Below are positions 56,501 through 64,000 of a stretch of DNA of 64,000 nucleotides, in pieces. The stretch covers positions 62,001 to 126,000 of the forward strand of contig JBBSDP010000002.1 in the NCBI GenBank assembly GCA_038240605.1, in the 5' to 3' direction. The notes under the pieces were generated by a model. It did not search any database and was not told the origin of the DNA. It saw only the letters and a list, made by a program, of their open reading frames with translations. Source of the DNA: JBBSDP01 sp038240605. GTDB taxonomy: Bacteria > Planctomycetota > Phycisphaerae > Tepidisphaerales > Tepidisphaeraceae. The first letter of the stretch is position 1. Every line of letters starts with the position of its first letter. A program made the translations under genes and the position numbers.

Positions 56501-58627
56501 AACCCAAAGGTCTTCGCACGGAGCACGCCACAGAAACGTTACCACAGCTTCGAACACGTCGATCATTTCACCAGCGCCTGTTCCGGCATGGTCTATCGCG
56601 ATGACCTGTTGTTTGCCGGCGACGCCGACCATCGCCTTCTGCACGCCTTCACCTGCGAGCCGGTCCACAACCTCGTTCATCATGAGATCCTCCGCCCGGC
56701 CGGCGTCACGTTCACCGCGGCGCGGCCGGACGAGGAGGGGGAGAGCGAGTTCCTGGCCTCGGAAGATCAGTGGTTCCGACCGGTCATGGTCCGCACCGGG
56801 CCAGACGGCGCGCTGTGGGTCGTGGACATGTACCGTTTCGTGATCGAACACCCCGATTGGCTACCGCCGGAAGGTAAGTCAGACCTCGCGAAGTATTGGA
56901 GGCTCGGGGAATACATGGGGCGAATCTATCGGGTGCGATCGACCGGCTCGCAACTTCGCAAGGTGCGCCGGCTCGACAGCCTGGGCACCGCCGACCTCGT
57001 CGCGGCGCTCGCCAGCCCGAGCGCCTGGGAGCGCGACACGGCTCAGCAACTGCTCGTCTGGCGCGCGGACTCCGCCGTGGCCGCGCCGGAACTGAGACGT
57101 TTACTCACACAGAGCGATTCCCCTGCCGGCAGGATGACTGCCCTCTGCACGCTCGACCTGCTTGGAGCGATCAAGCCTGAAGACCTCGAGCGCGGCTTGC
57201 AGGATGCCCACCCGGCGGTTCGCCGCCAGGCGGTTCGCATCAGTGAGGCGGTGGCCAAAGATGCCCCGCGGTTGATCGACGCTGCCGCGAAGCTCGCGCA
57301 GGATCCCGACGCGGCCGTCCGACTCCAACTCGCCTGTACGCTCGGCGAATGGGAAGACCCCGGGGCTGGCGCGGCCCTCGGAGCCCTGGCGATGCGGGAT
57401 GGGGAGGATCCGATGATGGCCGGCGCAATCATGAGTTCGGCGCTAAAGCATTACCCGAAGATTGCCGCCGCCCTGGTGGCGTCGGGGAAGCCGGTCTCTC
57501 CAAAACTCATGCAGGACCTCTTCGGCACGGCGCTCGGCGTCGGTAACCGCGATGTCATGGCGGCGCTCCTCCAGCCGATCGTCACGCCACACGAGCCCGG
57601 ATACACCGCCGGCCAGTTGGATGGCTTCCGAAACTGGCTCGACACGCTCGCTCAGCGCGGCAAGTCACTGGCCACGCTGCGCGACGGCGACCACGATCCA
57701 CTGGCGGAACGGCTCGCGCTCGCTCCCGCGATGTTCGAGGCAGCGCGACAGATCACGACCGACACGTCGCGTCCACCCGGCGAGCGGGCGATGGCGGTCG
57801 GGCTGCTGGGGCGGGAAGCCGGTCGCGAGGAAGCCGATTTGCCGCGCCTCGCCGCGCTCCTCACCGCCCAGACGCCCGGCGATCTTCAGCTTGCCGCGGT
57901 GCGGGCGCTGGGGGCAACCGCGGCGGCGCGGACGCCTGCCCTGCTGATGAACGACTGGGCGACCCACGCCCCCGAACTCCGCCGGGCGGCGATCGACGTG
58001 ATGATGGGACGCGAGCCATGGGCGCTCGAGTTGCTGACGGCGATCGGCGCGGGCACGGTTCCCCCCAACGATCTCGACCTCTCGCGCCGCCACCGCCTGC
58101 TCAACAGCCAATGGGCAACGGTGCGCGACGCGGCGGCCAAACGACTCGGCACTCCTCCCGATCCAGTCCGCCAGAGCGTCGTCGAAGCCTGCCGCCCCGC
58201 CCTCTCCCTCACCGGCGACGTGAAACGCGGCAGTAAAGTTTTCGCGCAGAATTGCACCACTTGCCATCGCCTCGACGGCGTCGGCCAGGAGGTCGGCCCC
58301 AACCTCCTCTCCGTCAGCGGCTGGACGCCCGACACGCTGCTGGTCGCGATCCTCGACCCCAACCGGCAGGTCGAGCCGCGCTACCTCGCCTTCACCGCAA
58401 CGCTCAATGATGGAGAAGCAATCTACGGCGTCATCACCGCCGAGTCCCCCGCCAGCCTCAGCATGAAAGGCCTCGACGGCCACGAGCGCGTGCTCCTCCG
58501 CCCTTCGCTCAAATCACTCGTCGGCACCAACCGCTCCCTCATGCCCGACGGCCTCGAATCCGCCCTCTCCAAACAAGACCTCGCAGACATCATCGCCTTC
58601 CTCCACTCCGCGCCGGGCGGGAAGTAA
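53567..58627 (+). CDS. Giant exported fusion: ceramidase-like, LamG, PVC-type dehydrogenase, HEAT, cytochrome c
   Basis: A 1686-residue multi-domain protein. Signal peptide about 1-30 (FFYFAALPCSAAEA). Neutral/alkaline ceramidase-like domain about 35-490, with VSATHTHSAPAG and FAMHYFGSP. LamG/concanavalin-like domain about 500-720, starting IAWWPLGELNGS. PVC-type membrane-bound dehydrogenase propeller about 740-1130, with WGADGKLWVVEMADYP and VVDMYRFVIEHP. HEAT-like repeats about 1140-1540. Cytochrome c (TIGR02603-like) about 1545-1686 with CTTCH near 1563 and the Met-ligand region LMPDGLE. It has GTG start 53567 with AGGAGG 5 bases upstream. It may oxidise a sugar or lipid product released by the N-terminal domain. 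Confidence 0.9.
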   Translation: MFQMMSCTMLGRAAQWLSFFYFAALPCSAAEAPIDRGSLRAGAAIVDITPTQFPVIVNGMFEERQATSAHDPLHVRCLVLEQGSTRIAIAVADSCMLPRDLIDRAKEMAERATGIPADHMLVSATHTHSAPAGMGCLGSREDPQYVQLLPGRIAQAIELATKNLKPAEAGSAAIPAPDFTYSRRWIYRPEHLLRDPFGELTVRANMHPGYLNPDAIGPSGPADSGLSLLAVRSIDGRPIAVLANFAMHYFGSPLLSSDYYGLFCDRFAQLIGADKSQQPPFVAIMSQGTSGDLYWTDYSRRQRTVTIDQYTDGLATLAKRAYDSIKYRRQLPLAMKESKLAISRRIPDEKRLAASKTVLAKLNGAIPKTIPEIYAREQVLLAADPVRELKLQAIRVGDFGIAAIPCEIFGLTGLKIKSRSPLATSMVIELANGSEGYIPPPEQHKLGGYTTWPARTAALEVQAEPKIVEAILGLLEEASGKPRHADPDVRGAYAHAVMASKPIAWWPLGELNGSVAADASGNDHAGSFEDGVVFGLEGPLFKKTEGEAARAAQFAGGRMKTSVPKLDEKWSAELWFWNGLSGSARAVAGYLFSRGADGAVGAPGEHLGIGGTAVAQNKLLFFNGNTLNQVLAGSTEILPRTWNHVVCVRDRKNVTVYLNGNTTPEIEGEAEIGTPNGIDQLFVGGRSDNLFNLEGRICQAAVYDRALTANEVAAHYLASGLLARPNTINLVSKSAPPLSPEESLKVLHVRAGFQVDLVAAEPLIMDPVAIAWGADGKLWVVEMADYPSGIDGNMKSGGRVRNLESTHGDGHYDKSTLFMEGINFPTGIIPWRNGVIVTAAPEIFYAEAKTPGGKADFRQTLFRGFKEGNAQLRVNGLRWGIDGWLYCANGWSGGVVHSEKSGQTVNIEGHDFRIRPDDGRIELQSGMSEFGRDSDDWNDWFGCDNSNPLFHYPFDDRYLRRNPFVAPPLAKVQLELPVNPKVFARSTPQKRYHSFEHVDHFTSACSGMVYRDDLLFAGDADHRLLHAFTCEPVHNLVHHEILRPAGVTFTAARPDEEGESEFLASEDQWFRPVMVRTGPDGALWVVDMYRFVIEHPDWLPPEGKSDLAKYWRLGEYMGRIYRVRSTGSQLRKVRRLDSLGTADLVAALASPSAWERDTAQQLLVWRADSAVAAPELRRLLTQSDSPAGRMTALCTLDLLGAIKPEDLERGLQDAHPAVRRQAVRISEAVAKDAPRLIDAAAKLAQDPDAAVRLQLACTLGEWEDPGAGAALGALAMRDGEDPMMAGAIMSSALKHYPKIAAALVASGKPVSPKLMQDLFGTALGVGNRDVMAALLQPIVTPHEPGYTAGQLDGFRNWLDTLAQRGKSLATLRDGDHDPLAERLALAPAMFEAARQITTDTSRPPGERAMAVGLLGREAGREEADLPRLAALLTAQTPGDLQLAAVRALGATAAARTPALLMNDWATHAPELRRAAIDVMMGREPWALELLTAIGAGTVPPNDLDLSRRHRLLNSQWATVRDAAAKRLGTPPDPVRQSVVEACRPALSLTGDVKRGSKVFAQNCTTCHRLDGVGQEVGPNLLSVSGWTPDTLLVAILDPNRQVEPRYLAFTATLNDGEAIYGVITAESPASLSMKGLDGHERVLLRPSLKSLVGTNRSLMPDGLESALSKQDLADIIAFLHSAPGGK

Positions 58628-58655
58628 GCGTCGCGCAGACATGCAATGCGATTCG

Positions 58656-58717
58656 CGTAGCACCGGCGCCGCGCCCGTGTTCGGTGTGAACCCCACGGGC
58701 GCGGCGCCGGGGCTACG
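58656..58717. repeat. 61-62 bp palindromic element, copy E
   Basis: Left arm CGTAGCACCGGCGCCGCGCC and right arm GGCGCGGCGCCGGGGCTACG; the two arms co-vary away from the consensus but stay complementary. It lies between the convergent stops of the ceramidase fusion gene and the 58731 gene. Confidence 0.88.
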
Positions 58718-58730
58718 AATGGAAGCCGAA

Positions 58731-60104
58731 TTACACGTGGAGAAGTTCGCGGGTTTCGGCGTAGCCGGGCGCGGGCCGGCCATATTCGCTGGCGGTGACG
58801 CGGGCGAGGGCCGTGACGTGGCGCCAGCGGAACGCGGTACGCGAGGCGACGAATTCTTCGCTGACCGTTCGGTAGAACTTTTCGGCGTGCAGCGCGCCGT
58901 CCTCGCTGATCGCATACTTCAGCATCAGGTCGAACACCGGTCGCGGCTCGTGACCCAGCGCGCCGTAACGGTGGGTCAGGGCGGCGGCGCGGGCCTGGAG
59001 GTTTCCGCGGATCGCCTCGTCCAGATCTCCAAGGAGCCGTTTGGCGTCGGTCGATTCGGCGCGCTGGAGATGCATGGGGAGCGGGAGGGGCTGCCAGTTC
59101 AGGAAATCGCCGCCGCGGCCGGTCCGGTCCAGCGCGACCTGGTACGCGCCGAGGATGAGGCAGGCGAAGGTGTTTCGCGTGTTGGAGACGCGGGCGAGGT
59201 TGCGCCAGGCGTTCGCCGAGTCGCAGGCGTGGACGCCGATCGAATCGCCGTGAACGCTCCCAAGCGGCTTGCCGGGCACCTCGTCGCGCGGCTGACGGCC
59301 GATGTCGCGCAGGAGGATCTGATTGGCCGCGAGCGTCATCGCCTCGCCCAGCGCGGCCGGGGCAATTCCATCTGCCAGTGCCGCGGTGGCGGCCTCGGCG
59401 GCCTGCTGCGGGGTGGAGCGGAAGATCGTCTGGCTCATCTCATCGATCCACTTGTCGTCCGCCCGTCGATCGCCGGGCACGCGCGCCATGAGGTGATGCT
59501 CTTCGAGCAGGCGCGGGAGGAGCGTGCGCGGCTCGTTGGCGGGCGCGTGGTTCGCGTAGCTTTCGGCCTGCACGCAATATCGCACCGACTGTCGCAGGAA
59601 TGTGCAGGCCTGTTCCCTCCCGATCAAATCCAGAAGGTCCCAGGCACGGTACGGCAGGACGGTGCGATGGACTTCAGTCGCATCCCGCACCGCCATCAGG
59701 AGGTCGTTAAATCCCTGGTCAAACGACTGGTTCACGAGACCGCCCAGGATCGATTCAGCACGTCCGACGTCACGCGCGCGCACCGCCTCCCGCAGCCGCT
59801 CGGCAGGATCGGCCTTTCCATCCTGCGAGGCAGCAGGCTCGGTGGCTGGCAACGCGTGCAGCACTTCACTGGCGCGCCCGCCATGATCCTGTATCCGTCG
59901 GTTGTTGCGGTAAAGCACCTTGAACACGGCAAGCGGGCGCTGCGCCTCGGGAAGCTCGGGCGCGAGTTCTGATCGGCACTGACACGCCTGCCACGCCGCA
60001 TCCTGAAGGATCGCGATCGCTTCGGGATCGAATTTTTCCATGCCTGGAAGGTCATTGCGATTTGTGAAGCTGTTGCGAATGAAGAGAGTCTTCAACGTCT
60101 TCAT
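58731..60104 (-). CDS. Unrecognised conserved cytoplasmic protein
   Basis: A 457-residue protein with no signal peptide and no transmembrane helix. It is mostly alpha-helical and His-rich in conserved-looking blocks: LPYRAWDLLDLIGREQA, EEHHLMARVPG, and LGSVHGDSIGVHACDSANAWRN. The latter suggests a catalytic or metal site (His and Asp pairs), but no family is known to me. Length and codon bias indicate a real gene. The start ATG 60104 gives MKTLKTLFIRNSFTNRND; no SD is obvious. It converges with the giant fusion gene over the palindromic element E and diverges from the PQQ-like protein gene. Confidence 0.75.
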   Translation of the reverse strand: MKTLKTLFIRNSFTNRNDLPGMEKFDPEAIAILQDAAWQACQCRSELAPELPEAQRPLAVFKVLYRNNRRIQDHGGRASEVLHALPATEPAASQDGKADPAERLREAVRARDVGRAESILGGLVNQSFDQGFNDLLMAVRDATEVHRTVLPYRAWDLLDLIGREQACTFLRQSVRYCVQAESYANHAPANEPRTLLPRLLEEHHLMARVPGDRRADDKWIDEMSQTIFRSTPQQAAEAATAALADGIAPAALGEAMTLAANQILLRDIGRQPRDEVPGKPLGSVHGDSIGVHACDSANAWRNLARVSNTRNTFACLILGAYQVALDRTGRGGDFLNWQPLPLPMHLQRAESTDAKRLLGDLDEAIRGNLQARAAALTHRYGALGHEPRPVFDLMLKYAISEDGALHAEKFYRTVSEEFVASRTAFRWRHVTALARVTASEYGRPAPGYAETRELLHV

Positions 60105-60169
60105 GTTTTGCCCCCTTCGGACGCCGATGATATCGCACGCCCGACGTTGACAGCAATTTGGAGGATTCG

Positions 60170-61447
60170 ATGGCGACCCGCGGATACCTGCTGATTTTCG
60201 CCCTGCTGCTCTGTGCCACCTCGGCCCATGCGGAGGATTGGACGATGTTCCGCGGTCCCGAGCGCAATGGCATTTCGCCCGCCGAACATTCGCCGCTCCG
60301 ATGGGGAACGGAGAAGAACATCAAGTGGAAGACGTCGCTGCCGCGGCCGGGCAACAGCAGCCCGGTGGTCGTCGGCGACCGTGTCTTCGTCACCTGTGCC
60401 CAGAACTCCGAAGGGATTGTTCGCAGCCTTTACTGCTTCAACCGGGCCGACGGCAAACAGCTATGGGAAAAGTCGGTCCGTTACATGCAGGCTGATCCGA
60501 CGCACCAGGCCAACCCCTACTGCGGCGCATCGCCAGCCGCGGATTTCACCAGCCGGCGCGTGGTGGCTTGGTTCGGGTCGGCCGGGCTGCATTGCTATGA
60601 TTTCGAAGGCAAGCCGCTCTGGTCGCGCAACCTGGGGATCATCCGTCACATCTGGGGTTTTGCCAGCTCGCCCGTCATCTATGGAGACCAGGTATTCGTG
60701 AACGCCGGCCCGGGATTGCGGCAATTCGTCGCGGGTATCGATCTGAAGACGGGCGACGTGTTGTGGCAGACCGATGAGCCGGGCGGCGCGGAGGATACGA
60801 GTCCGGTGACCGGCTCGTGGCTCGGCTCCTGGAGCACGCCCCTGATGACGAACGTGGATGGTCTGGCGCAATTGCTGGTCTTCATGCCGCGGCACATCAA
60901 CGCGTACGATCCGAAGACCGGGAAGATCCGCTGGTCGTGCGGCGGCGCGGGCGTCCTCGCCTACACCGACGTGCTCATCAGCGCCGAGCAGGCAGGCGGC
61001 GGCAAGATCGGCATCGCGATGGCTGGGTACGGCGGGACCGCCATCGGTTTCAAGCTCGGCGGATCAGGCGACGTGAGCGAAATCAATCGCCTCTGGCAAA
61101 GCGATAAGAAGCCCGACCAGCGCATCGGCTCGGGCGTGATCGTTGGCCAGCACATCTTCGTCCCCAACGAGTCGTACCTCTCGTGCATGGAGCTGAAAAC
61201 CGGCAAGGAGACGTGGCGCCACCGAACCCCCGGCGTCGCGTTCTGGGGATCGATCGTCAAGGCGGGCGAACGGCTCTACGTCACCAGCAAACAAGGCGTG
61301 ACTTACGTTTTCGCTCCCGATCCAACGAAGTACACGGAGCTGGCCGCCAACGATCTGGGCGAACCGAGTAACTCGACTCCCGCCGTTTCCGAGGGCCAAC
61401 TCTTCCTCCGAACGGCGGAGCACCTGTGGTGCGTGGAGGAACATTAG
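60170..61447 (+). CDS. Exported PQQ-like beta-propeller protein
   Basis: A 425-residue protein with signal peptide (YLLIFALLLCATSAHA) and start DWTMFRGPERNGIS, a hallmark of planctomycete PQQ-like repeat proteins. About seven to eight blades with Trp-docking repeats such as GKQLWEKSV, GKPLWSRNLG, GDVLWQTDE, GKIRWSCGG and GKETWRHRT. No PQQ-ligand catalytic residues were identified, so it is likely to be a binding propeller rather than an enzyme. GGAGG lies 6 bases before ATG 60170. It is the upstream partner, 63 bp before the Gfo/Idh/MocA gene. Confidence 0.9.
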   Translation: MATRGYLLIFALLLCATSAHAEDWTMFRGPERNGISPAEHSPLRWGTEKNIKWKTSLPRPGNSSPVVVGDRVFVTCAQNSEGIVRSLYCFNRADGKQLWEKSVRYMQADPTHQANPYCGASPAADFTSRRVVAWFGSAGLHCYDFEGKPLWSRNLGIIRHIWGFASSPVIYGDQVFVNAGPGLRQFVAGIDLKTGDVLWQTDEPGGAEDTSPVTGSWLGSWSTPLMTNVDGLAQLLVFMPRHINAYDPKTGKIRWSCGGAGVLAYTDVLISAEQAGGGKIGIAMAGYGGTAIGFKLGGSGDVSEINRLWQSDKKPDQRIGSGVIVGQHIFVPNESYLSCMELKTGKETWRHRTPGVAFWGSIVKAGERLYVTSKQGVTYVFAPDPTKYTELAANDLGEPSNSTPAVSEGQLFLRTAEHLWCVEEH

Positions 61448-61510
61448 AAGAGCAGGCCACGACGCCTCGCATACGCATGATTCACGATGACTCGATCCGG
61501 AGGAGCTGAT

Positions 61511-62818
61511 ATGGACGCACACGCCAACCGCCGTGATTTTCTTCGCGATGTCGGACTCGCCGGCCTCGGACTCGCTGCATCCAGCGCTACCGTCGGCGCG
61601 TTCGCTGCACCAGCCGAGACGCAACCGACGAAGCTGAAAGAACCGCTCGTCGTCGCCATCATCGGAACGGGTGACCGCGGCAAGGCATTGGCCCGAACGT
61701 TCGCGGGTCTGGCCGGTTCAGAAGTGAAGTACGTTTGCGATGTGGATCTGTCGCGCGCCAGGGCGGCGGCAGTGGTTGTCGCGGGCCGGCAGGCGCGCGA
61801 GACGGAAGCGGTGCAGGATCTGCATCGCGTTCTGGAGGACCGCTCGGTCGCCGCCGTGGCGATCGCCACGCCCGATCACTGGCACGCCCCGGCGGCAATC
61901 CTTGCCTGCGCCGCCGGCAAACACGTCTATGTCGAGAAGCCATGCTGTCACAATCCGGGTGAGGGCGAACTGCTCGTCCAGGCAGCGCGGAAATATCGGC
62001 GCATCGTCCAGCATGGCACGCAGCGAAGGTCATCGCCGAAGGTGATCGAAGCGATTCAGCGCGTGCGCGCGGGAGAGATCGGTCGCGTGGTCTTGAGCCG
62101 TGGCTGGTACACCAATGAGCGTGTTGCCACTGGCCAGCGCACGCCGGCATCACCGCCGCACGATTTCGACTGGGACCTGTGGCAAGGACCTGCGCCGCGC
62201 CGTGCGTTCACGGAAAACGTCGTACCCTACAAGTGGCACTGGTACTGGCATTGGGGCACCGGCGAGATGGGAAACAACGGCGTCCACTCCCTGGACCTTT
62301 GCCGCTGGGGCCTAGGCGTCGATTATCCCCACAAGGTCACCGCGGGCGGCGGCCGTTTTCAATTCCGCGACGATCAGGAAACCCCTGACACGCTCAACGT
62401 CACCTACGACTTTGGCGACAAGGCCATCTTCTGGGAAGGACGTAGCTGCCTGCCCCGCGGCCTGGAAGGCTCCACGTTCGGCGTCGCCTTCTACGGCGAT
62501 CGCGCCTCCCTCGTCATCGACAGCGATGCCTATCGCATCTTCAACATGAAGGATGAGCTCATCGATAAGCACGATTCCCCGATCGACGACGCCGCACATG
62601 CGCAGAATTTCCTGGACTGCATACAGAGCGGCGCACGGCCATCGGCAGAAATTGAAGAAGGATACAAGAGCGCCCTCCTCTGCCACCTCGGCAACATCGC
62701 CTACCGCTGCGGCGGGGCCATTCAATGCGACCCAACGAGCGGACGTTTGATCGAGAACCCGGCAGCGCTCAAGCTCTGGAATCGCCAGTACGAAGCGGGT
62801 TGGGAACCAAAAATATAG
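61511..62818 (+). CDS. Tat-exported Gfo/Idh/MocA family oxidoreductase
   Basis: A 435-residue NAD(P)-dependent sugar oxidoreductase. Tat signal NRRDFLRDVGLAGLGLAASS. Rossmann GTGDRGKALARTFAG, then the conserved CDVDLSRA, HWHAPAAILACAAGKHVYVEKP with the catalytic Lys-Pro pair, and the substrate-side GEMGNNGVHSLDLCRWGLG. Periplasmic Gfo/Idh/MocA proteins are frequent in planctomycetes and act on glycan-derived sugars, probably with tightly bound cofactor. GGAGGAG lies before ATG 61511. It probably forms a unit with the preceding PQQ-like protein. Confidence 0.92.
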   Translation: MDAHANRRDFLRDVGLAGLGLAASSATVGAFAAPAETQPTKLKEPLVVAIIGTGDRGKALARTFAGLAGSEVKYVCDVDLSRARAAAVVVAGRQARETEAVQDLHRVLEDRSVAAVAIATPDHWHAPAAILACAAGKHVYVEKPCCHNPGEGELLVQAARKYRRIVQHGTQRRSSPKVIEAIQRVRAGEIGRVVLSRGWYTNERVATGQRTPASPPHDFDWDLWQGPAPRRAFTENVVPYKWHWYWHWGTGEMGNNGVHSLDLCRWGLGVDYPHKVTAGGGRFQFRDDQETPDTLNVTYDFGDKAIFWEGRSCLPRGLEGSTFGVAFYGDRASLVIDSDAYRIFNMKDELIDKHDSPIDDAAHAQNFLDCIQSGARPSAEIEEGYKSALLCHLGNIAYRCGGAIQCDPTSGRLIENPAALKLWNRQYEAGWEPKI

Positions 62819-62838
62819 CAATCCTCGCCCGATACGCG

Positions 62839-64000
62839 TCAGCGCGCGTCCTCGATCTGGAGGCTGGCACGATCCAGCTTGAGGACGTAGACCAGCTTGT
62901 AAGCGTTGAGGTTCCAGACCAGGTCGCGCTTCGTGTCGTAGATGAGCGTGTCGCTGACGGTGCCCAGCCGCTCCTGGCTGCGCGCGACGTGCAGCAGCAG
63001 CCAGCGATTGGCGACGGGATCGTATGCGACCTCGGTATCGCCAATGAAGTTATTCAGGAGCACCAGGTCCGCCGTCGGCACGTAGACGCTTTCGCGAATT
63101 TCCTTGAGGCCCTTCGGTGCGTCGAATGAAGCGCGTCCAGCCGGGTCCATCTGCTTCACGACGCCGCTCTTCATGTCGTATTGCCACACCTGCCCTTCGG
63201 GCCTCTGATAATCGCGATGCGAGAAGATCCAGACGCAGTCGCGTTTGCGGTCGTAAGTCAGGGCGCTCCCATCGGTGACGCTGCGCGGGAGCTTGCCAAC
63301 GACCGGGAGCTTCTTCCATTCCCTTGCCTTCACGTCCATCACGCCGAAGAAGCCGGGCGTCCAGACGATCGCGCCTTGCGGCGTGCTGACCGTGCAGGTT
63401 TCGTAGATGTGGTGATTGAACGGCTGCGCGATCGAATAGTCCCAGTCGCAGCGGTCCGGATTGTAGATGCCGGTGCCTCCCATCGACGTGCAGACCATGC
63501 ACCTGGAAATCGGATCGTAATCGCAGTGCAGGTAGGTGTGGTTCAGGCAGTCGGGCCGGCCGTTAAAGCTCATCCCCTTGCCGTAAATCTCCGGAATGTA
63601 ACCGATGCTGTAACGGTTGACGCCAGGATGATAGGTCGTCATCGCGTTGGAGGGGTCGGCCTGGTGCCCCCCGGTCCACCGGTAGATCTGATCGCGATCG
63701 GGATCGTAACGTGCCGTCCCCCACTCCCGTTCCGCCGCTCCTCGCTCTGGCACAGCCACGTTCGTCCAGCGGTTGGGGACCAGTTCCTTAAGCTGACGGG
63801 CGGTCTTCTCGTCGTCGGCGCGTGGCGCGGAATCGAACCACCGGGGGTCGTACGCCGGCACGATCGTGCGATAAGTTCGTCGCACTGCGGTCTGGGCCGG
63901 GGATGGACCGGTGGAAGTGGAGGACCACTCGTGGGTCGACGGGTCAAACGCCCACTCGTCGGCCGGCAGTGGCGCGAACCCCATCTGGTAAACCATTTTT
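62839..64000 (-). CDS. Kelch/propeller-type protein, 5' end beyond the window
   Basis: The frame is open to the right edge; the first Met at 63996 gives MVYQMGFAPLPADEWAFD without a signal peptide, so the N-terminus is probably beyond 64000. The visible 385 residues consist of repeated propeller blades with AFDPSTHEWSS, RYDPDRDQIYRWTGG, YDPISRCMVCTS, YDRKRDCVWIFSH, AYDPVANRWLLLH and YDTKRDLVWNLN, a Kelch-like pattern. Several conserved Cys, Trp and Tyr suggest a stable extracellular fold. Stop TGA/TAA at 62839 converges with the Gfo/Idh/MocA gene 20 bp away. Confidence 0.85.
   Translation of the reverse strand, partial: KMVYQMGFAPLPADEWAFDPSTHEWSSTSTGPSPAQTAVRRTYRTIVPAYDPRWFDSAPRADDEKTARQLKELVPNRWTNVAVPERGAAEREWGTARYDPDRDQIYRWTGGHQADPSNAMTTYHPGVNRYSIGYIPEIYGKGMSFNGRPDCLNHTYLHCDYDPISRCMVCTSMGGTGIYNPDRCDWDYSIAQPFNHHIYETCTVSTPQGAIVWTPGFFGVMDVKAREWKKLPVVGKLPRSVTDGSALTYDRKRDCVWIFSHRDYQRPEGQVWQYDMKSGVVKQMDPAGRASFDAPKGLKEIRESVYVPTADLVLLNNFIGDTEVAYDPVANRWLLLHVARSQERLGTVSDTLIYDTKRDLVWNLNAYKLVYVLKLDRASLQIEDAR

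Noticed and set aside
1..64000. tRNA genes, rRNA genes, CRISPR arrays, prophage or complete insertion sequences.
   Set aside because: None was recognised by eye: no T-loop motif in cloverleaf context, no spaced direct repeats, no transposase or integrase gene. Small RNAs could still be missed.

Overview
The window looks like chromosomal DNA of a high-GC planctomycete, most likely class Phycisphaerae (Tepidisphaeraceae-like). The call rests on lineage-typical families: a DUF1549/DUF1553 cytochrome-type protein paired with a DUF1501 protein, a PVC-type dehydrogenase/cytochrome c fusion, DUF1559-like pseudopilins, TM plus zinc-ribbon proteins, and Thr-Gln-Pro-rich linkers after signal peptides. 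No tRNA, rRNA, CRISPR array or prophage was seen.

Layout. 1-12 kb: a partial lipoprotein, an MFS transporter facing a beta-hydroxyacid dehydrogenase, an aldo/keto reductase, a CE15-type esterase, and the DUF1549/DUF1553-DUF1501 pair. 12-19 kb: an HDOD-GGDEF regulator, a TlpA-like protein, a SIMPL protein, a small Cys-rich secreted protein, cysS and ruvC. 20-23 kb: a compact NHEJ operon (ATP-dependent ligase, Ku, LigD-type polymerase) with the LigD activities on separate genes. 23-30 kb: an Nramp-related transporter, a fused-permease ABC importer, a phosphatase and a hydrolase. 30-35 kb: a Ca2+/H+ antiporter, a propeller protein, proC and a DoxX protein. 35-42.5 kb: a four-gene minus-strand cluster (adaptor, GAF-adaptor, PqqD/M50/adaptor fusion, SecA-like ATPase) that looks like a dedicated export apparatus. 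43-46 kb: the pntAA-pntAB-pntB transhydrogenase operon. 46-53 kb: a candidate selenoprotein with a thioredoxin-like fold, pepF, a pseudopilin, a STAS protein and a desaturase. 53-64 kb: a 1686-residue ceramidase/LamG/dehydrogenase/HEAT/cytochrome c fusion, a PQQ-like propeller, a Gfo/Idh/MocA oxidoreductase and a partial propeller protein.

The strongest unusual signals are: (1) an in-frame TGA at 47229-47231 flanked by coding sequence on both sides and followed at SECIS-like spacing by a hairpin with a GGUC loop; (2) the SecA/M50/HlyD/GAF cluster; (3) a dispersed 61-62 bp palindromic element present five times plus one half copy, once inside a coding sequence; (4) degenerate heptanucleotide arrays, often arranged as inverted repeats, in six intergenic regions. 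Functions are inferred from motifs read by eye; no database search was run.
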